Source: JAAXHE01 sp964551635 (GTDB lineage Bacteria > Latescibacterota > UBA2968 > GCA-2709665). Taken from it: a stretch of 64,000 nt of DNA. A program made the position numbers and the translations under genes. The DNA lies in NCBI GenBank assembly GCA_964551635.1, contig CAZKDZ010000076.1, positions 1 through 64,000 on the forward strand. The letters run 5' to 3'. Positions 25,301 to 33,302 of the stretch are shown here, one piece after another. A model generated the notes under the pieces. It did no database searches, had not been told where the DNA came from, and saw only the letters and a program-made list of their open reading frames with translations. Positions within the stretch are counted from its first letter, which is position 1, and each line of letters opens with the position of its first letter.

Positions 25301-26065
25301 ATGGCTGTGGTTGAAATGAAAGCCCTGCTGGAGGCGGGCGTCCACTTCGGGCACCAGACCCGCCGTTGGAACCCGAAGATGAGAAAGTTCATCTTCATCG
25401 AACGCAACGGCATCTACATCATCGATCTTCAGAAGACGCTGAGGCAGATCGAGGAAGCCTACCGTGTTATCAGCGAAGCCGTGGAACAGGGCGAATCGAT
25501 ACTTTTCGTGGGGACCAAGAAGCAGGCGAAAGACGTCATTCTGCGTGAAGCGAAGCGCTGCGAGATGTTCCACGTAACCGAACGTTGGCTTGGGGGCATG
25601 CTGACGAATTACCAGACCATTCGTCAGAGCATCCGGCGCCTCGAATCACTCGATAAGATGGGCGCGGACGGAACCTACGAAAAGTTGACGAAGAAAGAGG
25701 TATTGCGGCTGGAGCGCGAGCGTGAGAAGCTGGAGCGGTCCCTGAGCGGTATCCGGGATATGGGCCGCCTTCCCGGACTGGTATTCGTGGTGGACATAAA
25801 GAAGGAAAAGATCGCCGTCCACGAAGCCAGACGACTCAATATACCGGTCGTGGCCATCGTCGACACCAACTGCAATCCGGACGACGTCGACTATCCCATT
25901 CCTGGTAACGACGACGCCATCCGGTCCATCGGGCTCATCACACGCCTGGTCGCCGACGCGGTACTGGAGGGGCAGAGGATCCAGAGAGAAGGTCCCGATC
26001 GTTCAGACGACGAACCCCAGATGCTTGGACCCGAGATTACCGAAATCACCGAAGTCAACGAATAA
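25301..26065 (+). CDS. rpsB: 30S ribosomal protein S2
   Basis: A 254-residue S2. Family blocks include MKALLEAGVHFGHQTRRWNPKM, FVGTKKQAKDVILREAKRC, ERWLGGMLTNYQTIRQSI and the C-terminal IVDTNCNPDDVDYPIPGNDDAIRSI. A CAGGAGG ribosome site precedes ATG 25301. It forms an operon with tsf, 34 bp downstream. The 146-bp spacer after rpsI contains a hairpin and is long enough for its own promoter or an S2 leader. Confidence 0.98.
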   Translation: MAVVEMKALLEAGVHFGHQTRRWNPKMRKFIFIERNGIYIIDLQKTLRQIEEAYRVISEAVEQGESILFVGTKKQAKDVILREAKRCEMFHVTERWLGGMLTNYQTIRQSIRRLESLDKMGADGTYEKLTKKEVLRLEREREKLERSLSGIRDMGRLPGLVFVVDIKKEKIAVHEARRLNIPVVAIVDTNCNPDDVDYPIPGNDDAIRSIGLITRLVADAVLEGQRIQREGPDRSDDEPQMLGPEITEITEVNE

Positions 26066-26099
26066 CGTCCGGAAGGCGCTACGCCAGCTTGGAGAACAA

Positions 26100-26699
26100 A
26101 TGGCTATTTCTGCGAAGATGGTTCAGGAACTGCGGGCCAAGACCAACGTGGGGATGATGGATTGCAAGAAGGCCCTCGTCGAGAGCGACGGGGATATGGA
26201 AAAAGCCGTTGAACTGCTGCGGACGCGTGGCGTTGCCAAGGCGGAAGATCGTGCAAACAGGACGGCGAAGGAAGGTTTGATTACGTCTTACATTCACACC
26301 GGCAGCAAGCTCGGCGTAATGCTGGAAGTCAACAGCGAGACCGATTTCGTCGCCAGGACGGAGCAGTTCCAGACGTTCGCCCGGGACCTTGCGATGCACA
26401 TCGCCGCCAGCGCGCCGGTCGCGGTTAGCCGGGATCAGCTGGATGAAGCGAACATCGAGCGGGAACGAAGGATCTTCAGGCAACAGGCGCTGGATGAGGG
26501 CAAGCCCGAGCGGGTTCTCGACCGGATCGTGGAAGGGCGTCTGGAGAAGTATTATCAGGATGTGTGCCTGATGGAACAGCCCTTCGTGAAGGATCCGGAC
26601 AAGACAGTTAAAGACCTGTTGATGGATCTGATCGCGCAGTGCGGTGAAAACGTGACCGTCAGACGATTCGAGCGGTTCGTGCTGGGAGAGGAGAGCTGA
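26100..26699 (+). CDS. tsf: Translation elongation factor Ts
   Basis: A 199-residue EF-Ts of the short type (E. coli has about 283 residues). MVQELRAKTNVGMMDCKKALVES is the N-terminal UBA-like module, GLITSYIHTGSKLGVMLEVNSETDFVART is the core that meets EF-Tu, and VMEQPFVKD-like text (LMEQPFVKDPDKTV) marks the end of the core. It recycles EF-Tu-GDP. ATG 26100 follows GGAGAACAA; the frame opens at 26025 inside rpsB. It ends 57 bp before frr with no pyrH between. Confidence 0.97.
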   Translation: MAISAKMVQELRAKTNVGMMDCKKALVESDGDMEKAVELLRTRGVAKAEDRANRTAKEGLITSYIHTGSKLGVMLEVNSETDFVARTEQFQTFARDLAMHIAASAPVAVSRDQLDEANIERERRIFRQQALDEGKPERVLDRIVEGRLEKYYQDVCLMEQPFVKDPDKTVKDLLMDLIAQCGENVTVRRFERFVLGEES

Positions 26700-26756
26700 C
26701 GTGCCGTCGCGGTGAACCGGACCTGGAGCCCGCCTTTTCACGAAGGGACGAATCAA

Positions 26757-27314
26757 ATGGTCGACGAGATTCTTTCAGAGACCAGGCAATCGATGACAAG
26801 AGCCGTGGAAGCGTTTCAGCACGAAATGGGAACGGTTCGTACAGGGCGCGCAAACACGGCATTGCTGGATAATATTCGCGCTGAATATTACGGTACCCAG
26901 GTGCCGCTGAACCAGGTCGCGACCATTGGCATACCGGAGCCGAGGCTGATCGTACTTCAGCCGTGGGACAAGAGCGCGATTCCGGCCATCGAAAAGGCCA
27001 TTCAGACCTCGAACCTGGGCCTCACGCCGTCCAGCGACGGGACCGTTATCCGTTTGCCGATACCCCATCTGACCGAGGAACGCCGTACGGAACTCGTGCG
27101 CGTGGTACGTCAGATGGCGGAAGACAGCAAAGTCTCTGTAAGAAACGCCCGGCGGGACGCCAACGAGATGTTGAAAGACGGTCAGAAAGAGGGCGAGATT
27201 CCTGAAGACGACTCCAGAAAGGGTCAGGACCAGGTGCAGAAGCTGACCGACGATTTTGTGGAGGAAATCGACAAGTTGCTGGCGCGGAAGGAAGAGGAGA
27301 TCATGGAGGTCTGA
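26757..27314 (+). CDS. frr: Ribosome recycling factor
   Basis: A 185-residue RRF with the typical text MTRAVEAFQHEMGTVRTGRANTALLD, QVATIGIPEPRLIVLQPWDKSAI and VRNARRDANEML. With EF-G it splits the post-termination ribosome. ATG 26757 follows GAAGGGACG. In most bacteria pyrH (UMP kinase) lies between tsf and frr; here the genes are adjacent. A terminator follows the stop codon. Confidence 0.97.
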   Translation: MVDEILSETRQSMTRAVEAFQHEMGTVRTGRANTALLDNIRAEYYGTQVPLNQVATIGIPEPRLIVLQPWDKSAIPAIEKAIQTSNLGLTPSSDGTVIRLPIPHLTEERRTELVRVVRQMAEDSKVSVRNARRDANEMLKDGQKEGEIPEDDSRKGQDQVQKLTDDFVEEIDKLLARKEEEIMEV

Positions 27315-27331
27315 GTCACGTATGCCGTCCG

Positions 27332-27374
27332 CCGCCAATCGCTGCTTTCCGGTCTTCCGAGGGTGGCGGTTTTT
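27332..27374 (+). terminator. Intrinsic terminator after frr
   Basis: CCGCCA (27332-27337) pairs with TGGCGG (27364-27369), followed directly by TTTTTG. It closes the rpsB-tsf-frr operon. Confidence 0.6.
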
Positions 27375-27447
27375 GTTTGGGTGTTGACATCGAAGCGCTT
27401 CGGGACCGGATTCGGAAGGGCTCGGAAAGGAGTACGCGGTAAACCAG

Positions 27448-28344
27448 GTGCTCATTGGCTTTTTAGGTGACTTACATGGTCGTGTGCTTCACGCACTCGC
27501 CCTGATTGTAACGTGGCAGAAACAAAGCGGCCGGCGTTTCGACATGCTGATTCAGGTAGGGGACATGGGAGCGTTTCGGGACATGTCCAGTCTGGAGCAG
27601 ACCGCCAATTGTCATTTTGCCCTGGACCCGTCACAACGCGACTTCGTTCGTCTGATGCAAACTGACGCCGATCTCGCAGAGGCGTTGTCGACGCTGGGTG
27701 GAACCATTGGAACGCCCGTCCATTTCATTCGCGGCAATCACGAAGATTTCGCATTATTGGAAAACCTGCCGCGGGATTCGGGTTCCGGTACAGCGGCCGT
27801 CGATCGTTTCGGGCTGTTGCGTTACGTCCCGGACGGTATGGTGATGACGTTCGGCAAACTACGATTCGCGTTTCTCGGCGGTGTCGAGGAACGCAGCGAT
27901 GCAGCAGGCATAAATCGCGGTGCGTATGAAGCGCTTCTGGCTCTGGGGCCTGGAAGCATCGACGTACTTGTAACGCATCAGGGCCCGTACGGCAGCAGCA
28001 TCGGATTCAAAGGCGACATTCACGGATCTCGCATGATCACTAACCTGATCGAGGATATTCGCCCGACGTTTAACGTGGCGGGTCACGCCCACGTCCTTTC
28101 CGGAACGAACCGGTTTGGCGAGACGACGTATCTTGGACTCGATTGCGTGATTCCGTCGCCTCTGTATCACCCTGATGCGCGAGGGTTTCAGCCCGGCAGT
28201 CTCGGCATACTGGATACCGACCATGGTTTGTTGGAGCCGGTTACGGATGATTGGCTGGGCGAATTCGAAACGCCGTTCGATTTTCGCGATTGGTACGAAA
28301 GATATGAAATGCCTGATTTGTCATGGAGACGATATTCATGTTGA
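27448..28344 (+). CDS. Calcineurin-like metallophosphoesterase
   Basis: A 298-residue metallophosphoesterase with the full metal-binding series: D8 and H10 (GDLHGR), D39 (VGDMG), N97 and H98 (RGNHED), H177 (VTHQGP) and H213/H215 (AGHAH). It could hydrolyse a nucleotide, nucleic acid or phosphoprotein. The start is GTG 27448; AAAGGAG is somewhat far upstream. Just upstream, TTGACA (27384-27389) precedes the palindrome CGAAGCGCTTCG (27391-27402), a possible control site. Its end overlaps the YgiT-type gene by 41 bp, which implies coupled expression. Confidence 0.85.
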   Translation: MLIGFLGDLHGRVLHALALIVTWQKQSGRRFDMLIQVGDMGAFRDMSSLEQTANCHFALDPSQRDFVRLMQTDADLAEALSTLGGTIGTPVHFIRGNHEDFALLENLPRDSGSGTAAVDRFGLLRYVPDGMVMTFGKLRFAFLGGVEERSDAAGINRGAYEALLALGPGSIDVLVTHQGPYGSSIGFKGDIHGSRMITNLIEDIRPTFNVAGHAHVLSGTNRFGETTYLGLDCVIPSPLYHPDARGFQPGSLGILDTDHGLLEPVTDDWLGEFETPFDFRDWYERYEMPDLSWRRYSC

Positions 28345-28537
28345 GGAAGTTCGAGAAGAGATTAAAGTGGAGAAAGATATCGTACGTATTCCTGTCCAAA
28401 CTCCGGTCTGCAAAACATGCGGAGAAAGATACTATGATCGTCGCACCGTGCGTTACCTGGAAGAAATGGAGCAGAAGCTTCTATCAGGTCAGATAAATCT
28501 TCAGCAAGTAGGGAAGGTATTGGTACCAACGGTGTAA
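28304..28537 (+). CDS. YgiT-type (MqsA N-terminal-like) zinc-finger protein
   Basis: A 77-residue protein with CxxC pairs at C3/C6 (MKCLICHGD) and C36/C39 (VCKTCGERYYD), the YgiT-type zinc finger found in MqsA antitoxins and in antitoxins paired with DUF4258 toxins. The C-terminal helix (RTVRYLEEMEQKLL) is also typical. No helix-turn-helix part is present. It starts inside the metallophosphoesterase gene, and no DUF4258 or MqsR gene is adjacent. Base composition is more AT-rich than its neighbours, which suggests acquisition. Confidence 0.75.
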   Translation: MKCLICHGDDIHVEEVREEIKVEKDIVRIPVQTPVCKTCGERYYDRRTVRYLEEMEQKLLSGQINLQQVGKVLVPTV

Positions 28538-28726
28538 GAGCCAGTGTTTGTGTTGTTGGCAGAAAACTCATCATCCGTTTTTGGTACCACCACGTAGTCT
28601 GCAAGAAAAGAGACCTGGAGATGATTCAAGAGACATTACTCTGTATATGGAAATCCCAGGAAAAGAGCTTTAGTACGTGGATCAACTTGAGCGGTGGCAC
28701 GATGATTCCTGATCGCCTCTTCTTGG

Positions 28727-29473
28727 GTGTCCTATGATATGTTACTGTTGACGGTGATCGCGATTGTCTTTGTGGCGGCGCTGGTCCATTCGACGCTCGG
28801 GTTCGGGACGGCCCTGGTTGCGATGCCGATGCTGGTGATGGTGTTGGATGCGAGGGTCGCGACGCCACTGGTCGGGCTGACGATGCTGACGACAATCGCC
28901 CTGCTTCTGGTTGGGACCTGGCGGGAGCTGGACGTCAGGTCCGCGTTACATTTGCTCGCCGCATCGATACCCGGCATACCTGTCGGTCTGCTGATCCTGA
29001 GTCACGTGCCGGAGGATGTCTTCAAGGCCGTGCTGGGAATTCTGCTCATCGCCGTCAGTCTGTACAACCTGTCGACGTCCGGCCTGCCGAAGCTTGAACG
29101 CATCGGTTGGGCCCACGCGTTCGGCTTCGTTTCCGGCGTGCTCGGCGGCGCGTACAACGTCAATGCGGCGCCGGTGGCCGTTTACGGGATTATGCGGCGG
29201 TGGCCGCCAGAACACTTCAGAGCGACGCTGCAGGGATATTTTTTCCCCTCTACTTTGCTTATCGTCGCCAGCCACGGATTGGCCGGACTGTGGACGGGGG
29301 ACGTATTCGGATTCTATCTGCCGGCCGTGCCCGCCGTCGCTCTTGCCGTTGTGCTTGGCCGCTTCATCGGCGCGCGCATTGCACCCGATCGATTTCAGCG
29401 TGTTCTGTACATGGCCCTGATGGCGTTCGGGCTGCTGCTCCTGGTGTCGCCTTTGTTTTCGCCCGTGGATTGA
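28727..29473 (+). CDS. TauE/SafE-type (TSUP) membrane exporter
   Basis: A 248-residue protein with seven or eight predicted membrane helices. ALVHSTLGFGTALVAMP at the N-terminus and the repeated SGVLGGAYNVNAAPVAVYG half are diagnostic of TSUP (sulfite exporter TauE/SafE) permeases. The family moves sulfite, sulfonates or other small organic anions. Start is GTG 28727 or ATG 28739; neither has a clear ribosome site. The 190 bp between it and the zinc-finger gene hold AT-rich text with no supported gene. Confidence 0.88.
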   Translation: MSYDMLLLTVIAIVFVAALVHSTLGFGTALVAMPMLVMVLDARVATPLVGLTMLTTIALLLVGTWRELDVRSALHLLAASIPGIPVGLLILSHVPEDVFKAVLGILLIAVSLYNLSTSGLPKLERIGWAHAFGFVSGVLGGAYNVNAAPVAVYGIMRRWPPEHFRATLQGYFFPSTLLIVASHGLAGLWTGDVFGFYLPAVPAVALAVVLGRFIGARIAPDRFQRVLYMALMAFGLLLLVSPLFSPVD

Positions 29474-29510
29474 CCCATCGCGAAATCCGTAATCTCGCGC
29501 TTTTTTGGTC

Positions 29511-29588
29511 TTTTCGTAGTCTCGTAGTTTCGTCGTCTCGCGCCTTTTCGCCTTTCATAGTTTCGTATATTCGTAGTTTCGTTTTTTT
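29511..29588. repeat. TCGTAG/TTTCG tandem repeat array
   Basis: About 78 bp of irregular units with the cores TCGTAGT, CTCGTAGTTTCG and TTCGTAT, ending in a T-run. It shares its core with 697-735. It fills the space between the TSUP gene and the VOC gene. Confidence 0.6.
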
Positions 29589-29603
29589 GAAAGGGAGAAT
29601 TCC

Positions 29604-29966
29604 GTGAACGCTACTCAACCCATGGTCGTCCATTACGTCAATGATATGGACAGAGCGTTGCCCTTTTACCGCGACGTCCTCGGATTGAAGTTGGAGTTCG
29701 AATCGACGGGATGGAGCACGCTGCGCTGCGGAGGATGCATCGTGGCGCTTCACATTCTCTCTCCCGGTATGAGCGAAGGTGCTGTCGCCCACGCCGGTCT
29801 GAATCTCCACGTGGACGATCTCGATGCCGCGGTGAAAGAAGTCGCGGCAGGCGGCGGTGAGGTCAAAAACGTACGTGAAGCCGGCGGAGGCATTCCGGTC
29901 CGCATAGCCGTCATCGCGGATCCGTCAGGCAATGTCTTCGAACTGCGTCAGTACGTCGGCGACTGA
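29604..29966 (+). CDS. VOC superfamily (glyoxalase/bleomycin-resistance-like) protein
   Basis: A 120-residue single-chain VOC protein with two beta-alpha-beta-beta-beta modules. MVVHYVNDMDRALPFYRDVLGLKL opens the first and LNLHVDDLDAAVKEVAAGGGEV the second; ADPSGNVFELRQY is the usual end. Members bind a metal and act as lyases, dioxygenases or resistance proteins; the substrate is not evident. Start is GTG 29604 with AAGGGAG upstream. Confidence 0.88.
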   Translation: MNATQPMVVHYVNDMDRALPFYRDVLGLKLEFESTGWSTLRCGGCIVALHILSPGMSEGAVAHAGLNLHVDDLDAAVKEVAAGGGEVKNVREAGGGIPVRIAVIADPSGNVFELRQYVGD

Positions 29967-30221
29967 ATCCAGGACCATTCCCCCCGCCCGCCCGACCACC
30001 GGGTGAGACGTAAGCCGGGAGGGTAGAGATCGCATGCCGTGTAAAGTTTCTTTTTATGCCGCAGGCAAGTCGGAAGAATAGACCGGCAAGGGCTTCTTCT
30101 CCCGTCTTACGTCTTGCGTCTACCCGGTTTTCTCGCGTCTACCCGCATTCAGGCTCATCGTGGCCAATTGAGCGGCTGTCTAAATTCGAATTAAGGTTAA
30201 CCACTTGATGGAGGTCTCTCC

Positions 30222-30749
30222 GTGAAGAACTGTATTCTCGCCGTCGTACTGTCCGCCATTGTACTGTTCGTATGGGGGTTTGTCTCGTGGACGATATTGC
30301 CCTGGCACAATGCGGTTGCGAACAAATTCGCAGACGAATCGGCCGTTGCATCCGTCCTCAGGGAAAACGCGCCTTCGGCGGGGATGTATTATCTTCCGTT
30401 TGCGCAGGAAGACCTTCAGCCCGGTGCGTTGTTCGCGCTCGCGAACGTCTTGCCCGATGGCGTTGAATCGGGCATGGAAGGGATGATGGTCGTCGCCGTG
30501 CTCGGACAGGCGATTTCCGCGCTTCTCGTCCTTCTTCTTTTGTGCAAGACGTCGAACCTGGATTATTGGGGACGGGTCCGCTTCGTGGCGCTTGCGGGCG
30601 TGGCTATCGGATTCATAAGCCACTTTCCGTATTGGAACTGGTTCGGCTTCTCCACGTCGTACACACTCGTCATCATCCTGGATACGCTGATCGCATGGAC
30701 CCTTGCCGGTCTGGTCCTGGCCAGATTCGTGGAAGGGAAATCCGCGTAG
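30222..30749 (+). CDS. Small integral membrane protein, unknown function
   Basis: A 175-residue protein with about four membrane helices (residues 5-28, 88-108, 118-136, 148-168) and a periplasmic loop between the first two. The opening AVVLSAIVLFVWGFVSWTILPWHN resembles an uncharacterised family found in many bacteria. Start is GTG 30222 after GGAGGTCT. It ends 25 bp before the methyltransferase gene on the same strand. I cannot assign a function. Confidence 0.7.
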   Translation: MKNCILAVVLSAIVLFVWGFVSWTILPWHNAVANKFADESAVASVLRENAPSAGMYYLPFAQEDLQPGALFALANVLPDGVESGMEGMMVVAVLGQAISALLVLLLLCKTSNLDYWGRVRFVALAGVAIGFISHFPYWNWFGFSTSYTLVIILDTLIAWTLAGLVLARFVEGKSA

Positions 30750-30774
30750 GTCGATTTCGAGAATGAGGTGTCGA

Positions 30775-31674
30775 ATGGCTTCACAGCAGTCGGGCGTGTC
30801 ATCGGACGTGAACCGGGCGAGCCGAACGGCGAACCTGGCGGCGTGCGTGCGTGCGTATCATTGCCGCTGGCACGCGTCACCGATCTTCGCCGACACCTAC
30901 GCATATGACATGATATCGGGATTCTGGCGGGCGATTGCCAGGCGCCGCTTGTCAAGCTGGATAACCGTTCACACGGTGTTCCGCGCGTTCCGCCCCATAC
31001 ACACGGAAATCGTCCTGCGTTCCAGGTATGCCGAAGACCGCCTCATGGACGCCGCGGGTACGGGCGTTACGCAGTACGTCATTCTGGGAGCCGGGCTCGA
31101 TACGTTTTCCATGCGCCAGGACGCGCGTATGGAAGGGTTGCGTATTTTCGAGCTGGATCATCCCGCGACCCAGGAAATGAAGCGCGAAAGGGTGCTGAAG
31201 GTATATGGAAGGATCCCCGCCAATCTCGTGTTCGTTCCCATCGACTTTGAAACCGATCACCTCGACGAGGCGCTTGCAAGGGCCGGATTCGATCCACTAA
31301 CGCCGTCTTTCTTTTCCTGGCTGGGCACAACCTATTATCTCTCAAAGGACGCCATACGTGAGACGCTGGGGCGTGTCGCCGGCGTTGTTGCCCCCGGCAG
31401 CCGCATGGTTCTCGACTACAAGCTCGACAGGGACCTCGTTCCTGCGGAGAGCCTCCCGTTCGCCGACAAGCTGGACCGCTTCGTGGCGCGGCGCGGAGAG
31501 CCTATGCTGTCCACGTTCACGCCGGAGGAGTTGAAGGACGTGATGTCCGGATTCGGCTTTTCGGAACTGGAGAACCTCCCGGCCCGCGAGCAGAAACGCC
31601 GTTACCTGAACGAAGGATCCGGCCTGGCGGATCCCGCGCCGAATTTCTCATTTGCCCTATATGGCGCGACTTAA
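30775..31674 (+). CDS. SAM-dependent methyltransferase, LCMT/TIGR00027-like
   Basis: A 299-residue class I methyltransferase of the leucine carboxyl methyltransferase-like branch. RSRYAEDRLMDAAGTGVTQYV is followed by the SAM loop VILGAGLDT (residues 102-110), FELDHPATQEMKRERV binds the ribose, and FSWLGTTYYLSKDAIRETL is family-specific. Bacterial members often act on polyketides or small molecules. ATG 30775 follows GAGGTG; the frame opens at 30703 inside the previous gene. Confidence 0.87.
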   Translation: MASQQSGVSSDVNRASRTANLAACVRAYHCRWHASPIFADTYAYDMISGFWRAIARRRLSSWITVHTVFRAFRPIHTEIVLRSRYAEDRLMDAAGTGVTQYVILGAGLDTFSMRQDARMEGLRIFELDHPATQEMKRERVLKVYGRIPANLVFVPIDFETDHLDEALARAGFDPLTPSFFSWLGTTYYLSKDAIRETLGRVAGVVAPGSRMVLDYKLDRDLVPAESLPFADKLDRFVARRGEPMLSTFTPEELKDVMSGFGFSELENLPAREQKRRYLNEGSGLADPAPNFSFALYGAT

Positions 31675-31702
31675 TCTGACATCCGGGCGACCCTGACATA
31701 CC

Positions 31703-32209
31703 GTGTCGTCACCGGGACGAATTGTGGACCCGATTCAAAGAGACCGGCAATTGACAGATCCAAAGCGACGAATCGGCAAAGTCAGCTTACGGCAAGGTCT
31801 CATGTTGATCTTTATCCTTGGAAGCGCCGGGCTGGGCGCTGAGCTGCTGCTGCTGGAGCATTTCAAGGAGTGGCGGCAACAGGTGCCCCTGGCGCTTCTG
31901 GTATTGGGTCTCCTTCTGCTGGCGGTCCATCTGGTCTATAAGGGTCCTGTTGTCCTGCGGTTGTTCCGGCTGACGATGCTGGCGTTCGTACTCGGCGGGA
32001 TCGTGGGTGTCTGGATTCACTTCGACGCGAACCTGGATTTTGAATTGGAGATGTATTCGAAGCTGAGCGGCTGGGATCTGATATCCAGATCGGCGCACGG
32101 CGCCCTCCCGGTCCTGGCGCCCGGCGCGCTCATCCAGCTTGGTTTGATCGGCTTTCTGTACGCGTACCGGCATCCGGGTCCAGGCGCCGGACAACATGAA
32201 TCGGATTAG
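31703..32209 (+). CDS. Small integral membrane protein, unknown function
   Basis: A 168-residue protein with a polar N-terminal 30 residues and about four membrane helices (LMLIFILGSAGLGAELLLL, VPLALLVLGLLLLAVHLVY, LFRLTMLAFVLGGIVGVWI, APGALIQLGLIGFLYAY). Start GTG 31703 is tentative; no strong ribosome site is visible. A strong terminator lies 87 bp after the stop. No family recognised. Confidence 0.55.
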   Translation: MSSPGRIVDPIQRDRQLTDPKRRIGKVSLRQGLMLIFILGSAGLGAELLLLEHFKEWRQQVPLALLVLGLLLLAVHLVYKGPVVLRLFRLTMLAFVLGGIVGVWIHFDANLDFELEMYSKLSGWDLISRSAHGALPVLAPGALIQLGLIGFLYAYRHPGPGAGQHESD

Positions 32210-32295
32210 GGCATTCCGGGCACATTCGTCAACCCAACTTCCCGCTCGGGTCCGAGGAAAACCGATTTCCGGACCGAAAACTGAGTGAAAGCAAA

Positions 32296-32333
32296 GAGCG
32301 GCGCGTCTCCGGGCAGACGCGCCGCTCCTTTTC
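32296..32333 (+). terminator. Strong, probably bidirectional intrinsic terminator
   Basis: A perfect 13-bp stem, GAGCGGCGCGTCT (32296-32308) with AGACGCGCCGCTC (32315-32327), encloses a 6-nt loop and is followed by CTTTTC. It lies between convergent genes and can serve both. Confidence 0.85.
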
Positions 32334-32379
32334 ATGTACATCTCGCGGCTTTCGAGAATTGGATTCCCCTCAGGACATT

Positions 32380-32847
32380 CTAATATTCGATACGGTCATC
32401 CATCTTCTGCCATTCACGAAAAACCGGCAGCGCTTCGTCCCGCATGAGTTGGCGGGAAGGGATTCGCCGTTCGGTCCTCGGCAGTTGTATCTCCCGGTAG
32501 AAGTAATCGTCGTCGAAACCGATTTCCGCCGCATCTTCAGCGGTATTGGCGAAGTAGATCTTCTCGATCCTTGCCCAGTAGATGGCGGCCAGGCACATCG
32601 GGCAGGGCTCGCAACTGGCGTAGATTTCTGTCCCGGGAAGGTGAAATGCCTGCAGTCTCGATCCCGCTCTCCTGATCGCTACGATCTCTGCGTGGGCGGT
32701 CGGATCGTTGCGGGTGACCACCTCGTTGTATCCCTCCGCGATGATCCTGCCGTCCTTCACGATGACCGCGCCGAAAGGCCCGCCTCCGCGGGTCCGCATC
32801 CGGATTCGAGAGAGTTCTATCGCTCTTTCCATGAATTCCCGTTGCAT
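32380..32847 (-). CDS. Cytidine/deoxycytidylate deaminase family, guanine deaminase-like
   Basis: A 155-residue zinc deaminase. The catalytic motif is H52-A-E54 (PTAHAEIVAIRRA) and the zinc cysteines are C82 and C85 in ASCEPCPMCLAAIYWA. The GGPFGAVIVKDG opening and ..IEKIYFANTAEDAAEIGFDD text favour the guanine-deaminase (GuaD) type over TadA. It would convert guanine to xanthine. ATG 32847 follows GAGGAG; the longer frame to 33021 has no recognisable sequence. Confidence 0.87.
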   Translation of the reverse strand: MQREFMERAIELSRIRMRTRGGGPFGAVIVKDGRIIAEGYNEVVTRNDPTAHAEIVAIRRAGSRLQAFHLPGTEIYASCEPCPMCLAAIYWARIEKIYFANTAEDAAEIGFDDDYFYREIQLPRTERRIPSRQLMRDEALPVFREWQKMDDRIEY

Positions 32848-33302
32848 CTCAATTCGCTCCTCATCATCTTCAACTGTTTTGAACGCATCCCACGACCTTG
32901 TGTTTGGGATCGTCGGGAAGGTCCTCGTGCCCGAGATTCGCGTCCGCGCCGACGGAAGGCGCAGGAATAATTCCTCCGTATTTAGCCTTGATTCACAATT
33001 ATTCGGGGACCTGAATGTCAAATGTGCACAGACGAACAGAGGCGAATTGACGTCAAGAGTCCCGGATACTTGACGTCACTGGGCGTGAAGGTGAATTTCA
33101 ACCATTTGAACGACCTCAATACCCCTTTTTCGCACCGTCACCTTCTGTGCCTTTTTTGTGCTTTTTGTGGTAAATTGACTGTTGTCTCTTTTCGAATTGA
33201 GGTCAGTCGGAGAACTTCGTGGTCTTGACAGTGACGCGGCAGAAATCTATGTTCCTGATGCCCCTTGAATGAGACGTTTCAGCATACCAGGCGAGGAAGA
33301 AT
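32848..33302. other. Intergenic spacer with operator-like repeats
   Basis: A 455-bp divergent spacer with no supported gene. It holds two TTGACGTCA boxes (see next entry) and low-complexity T/G text at 33147-33174 made of repeated TTTTTGTG units. Confidence 0.5.
33047..33078. promoter_or_regulatory. Paired TTGACGTCA boxes
   Basis: TTGACGTCA occurs at 33047-33055 and again at 33070-33078. The 8-bp core TGACGTCA is itself palindromic. The 23-bp period is about two helical turns, so a dimeric regulator could bind both on one face of the DNA between the divergent deaminase and Memo genes. Confidence 0.45.

Noticed and set aside
28540..28726. Gene between the YgiT-type gene and the TSUP exporter
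   Set aside because: Short open text such as DDSRDITLYMEIPGKEL has no start codon or ribosome site and no family I know; at most a remnant.
29511..29588. CRISPR array
   Set aside because: Units are 6-15 bp, irregular and contiguous with no spacers; no cas gene is present in the window.
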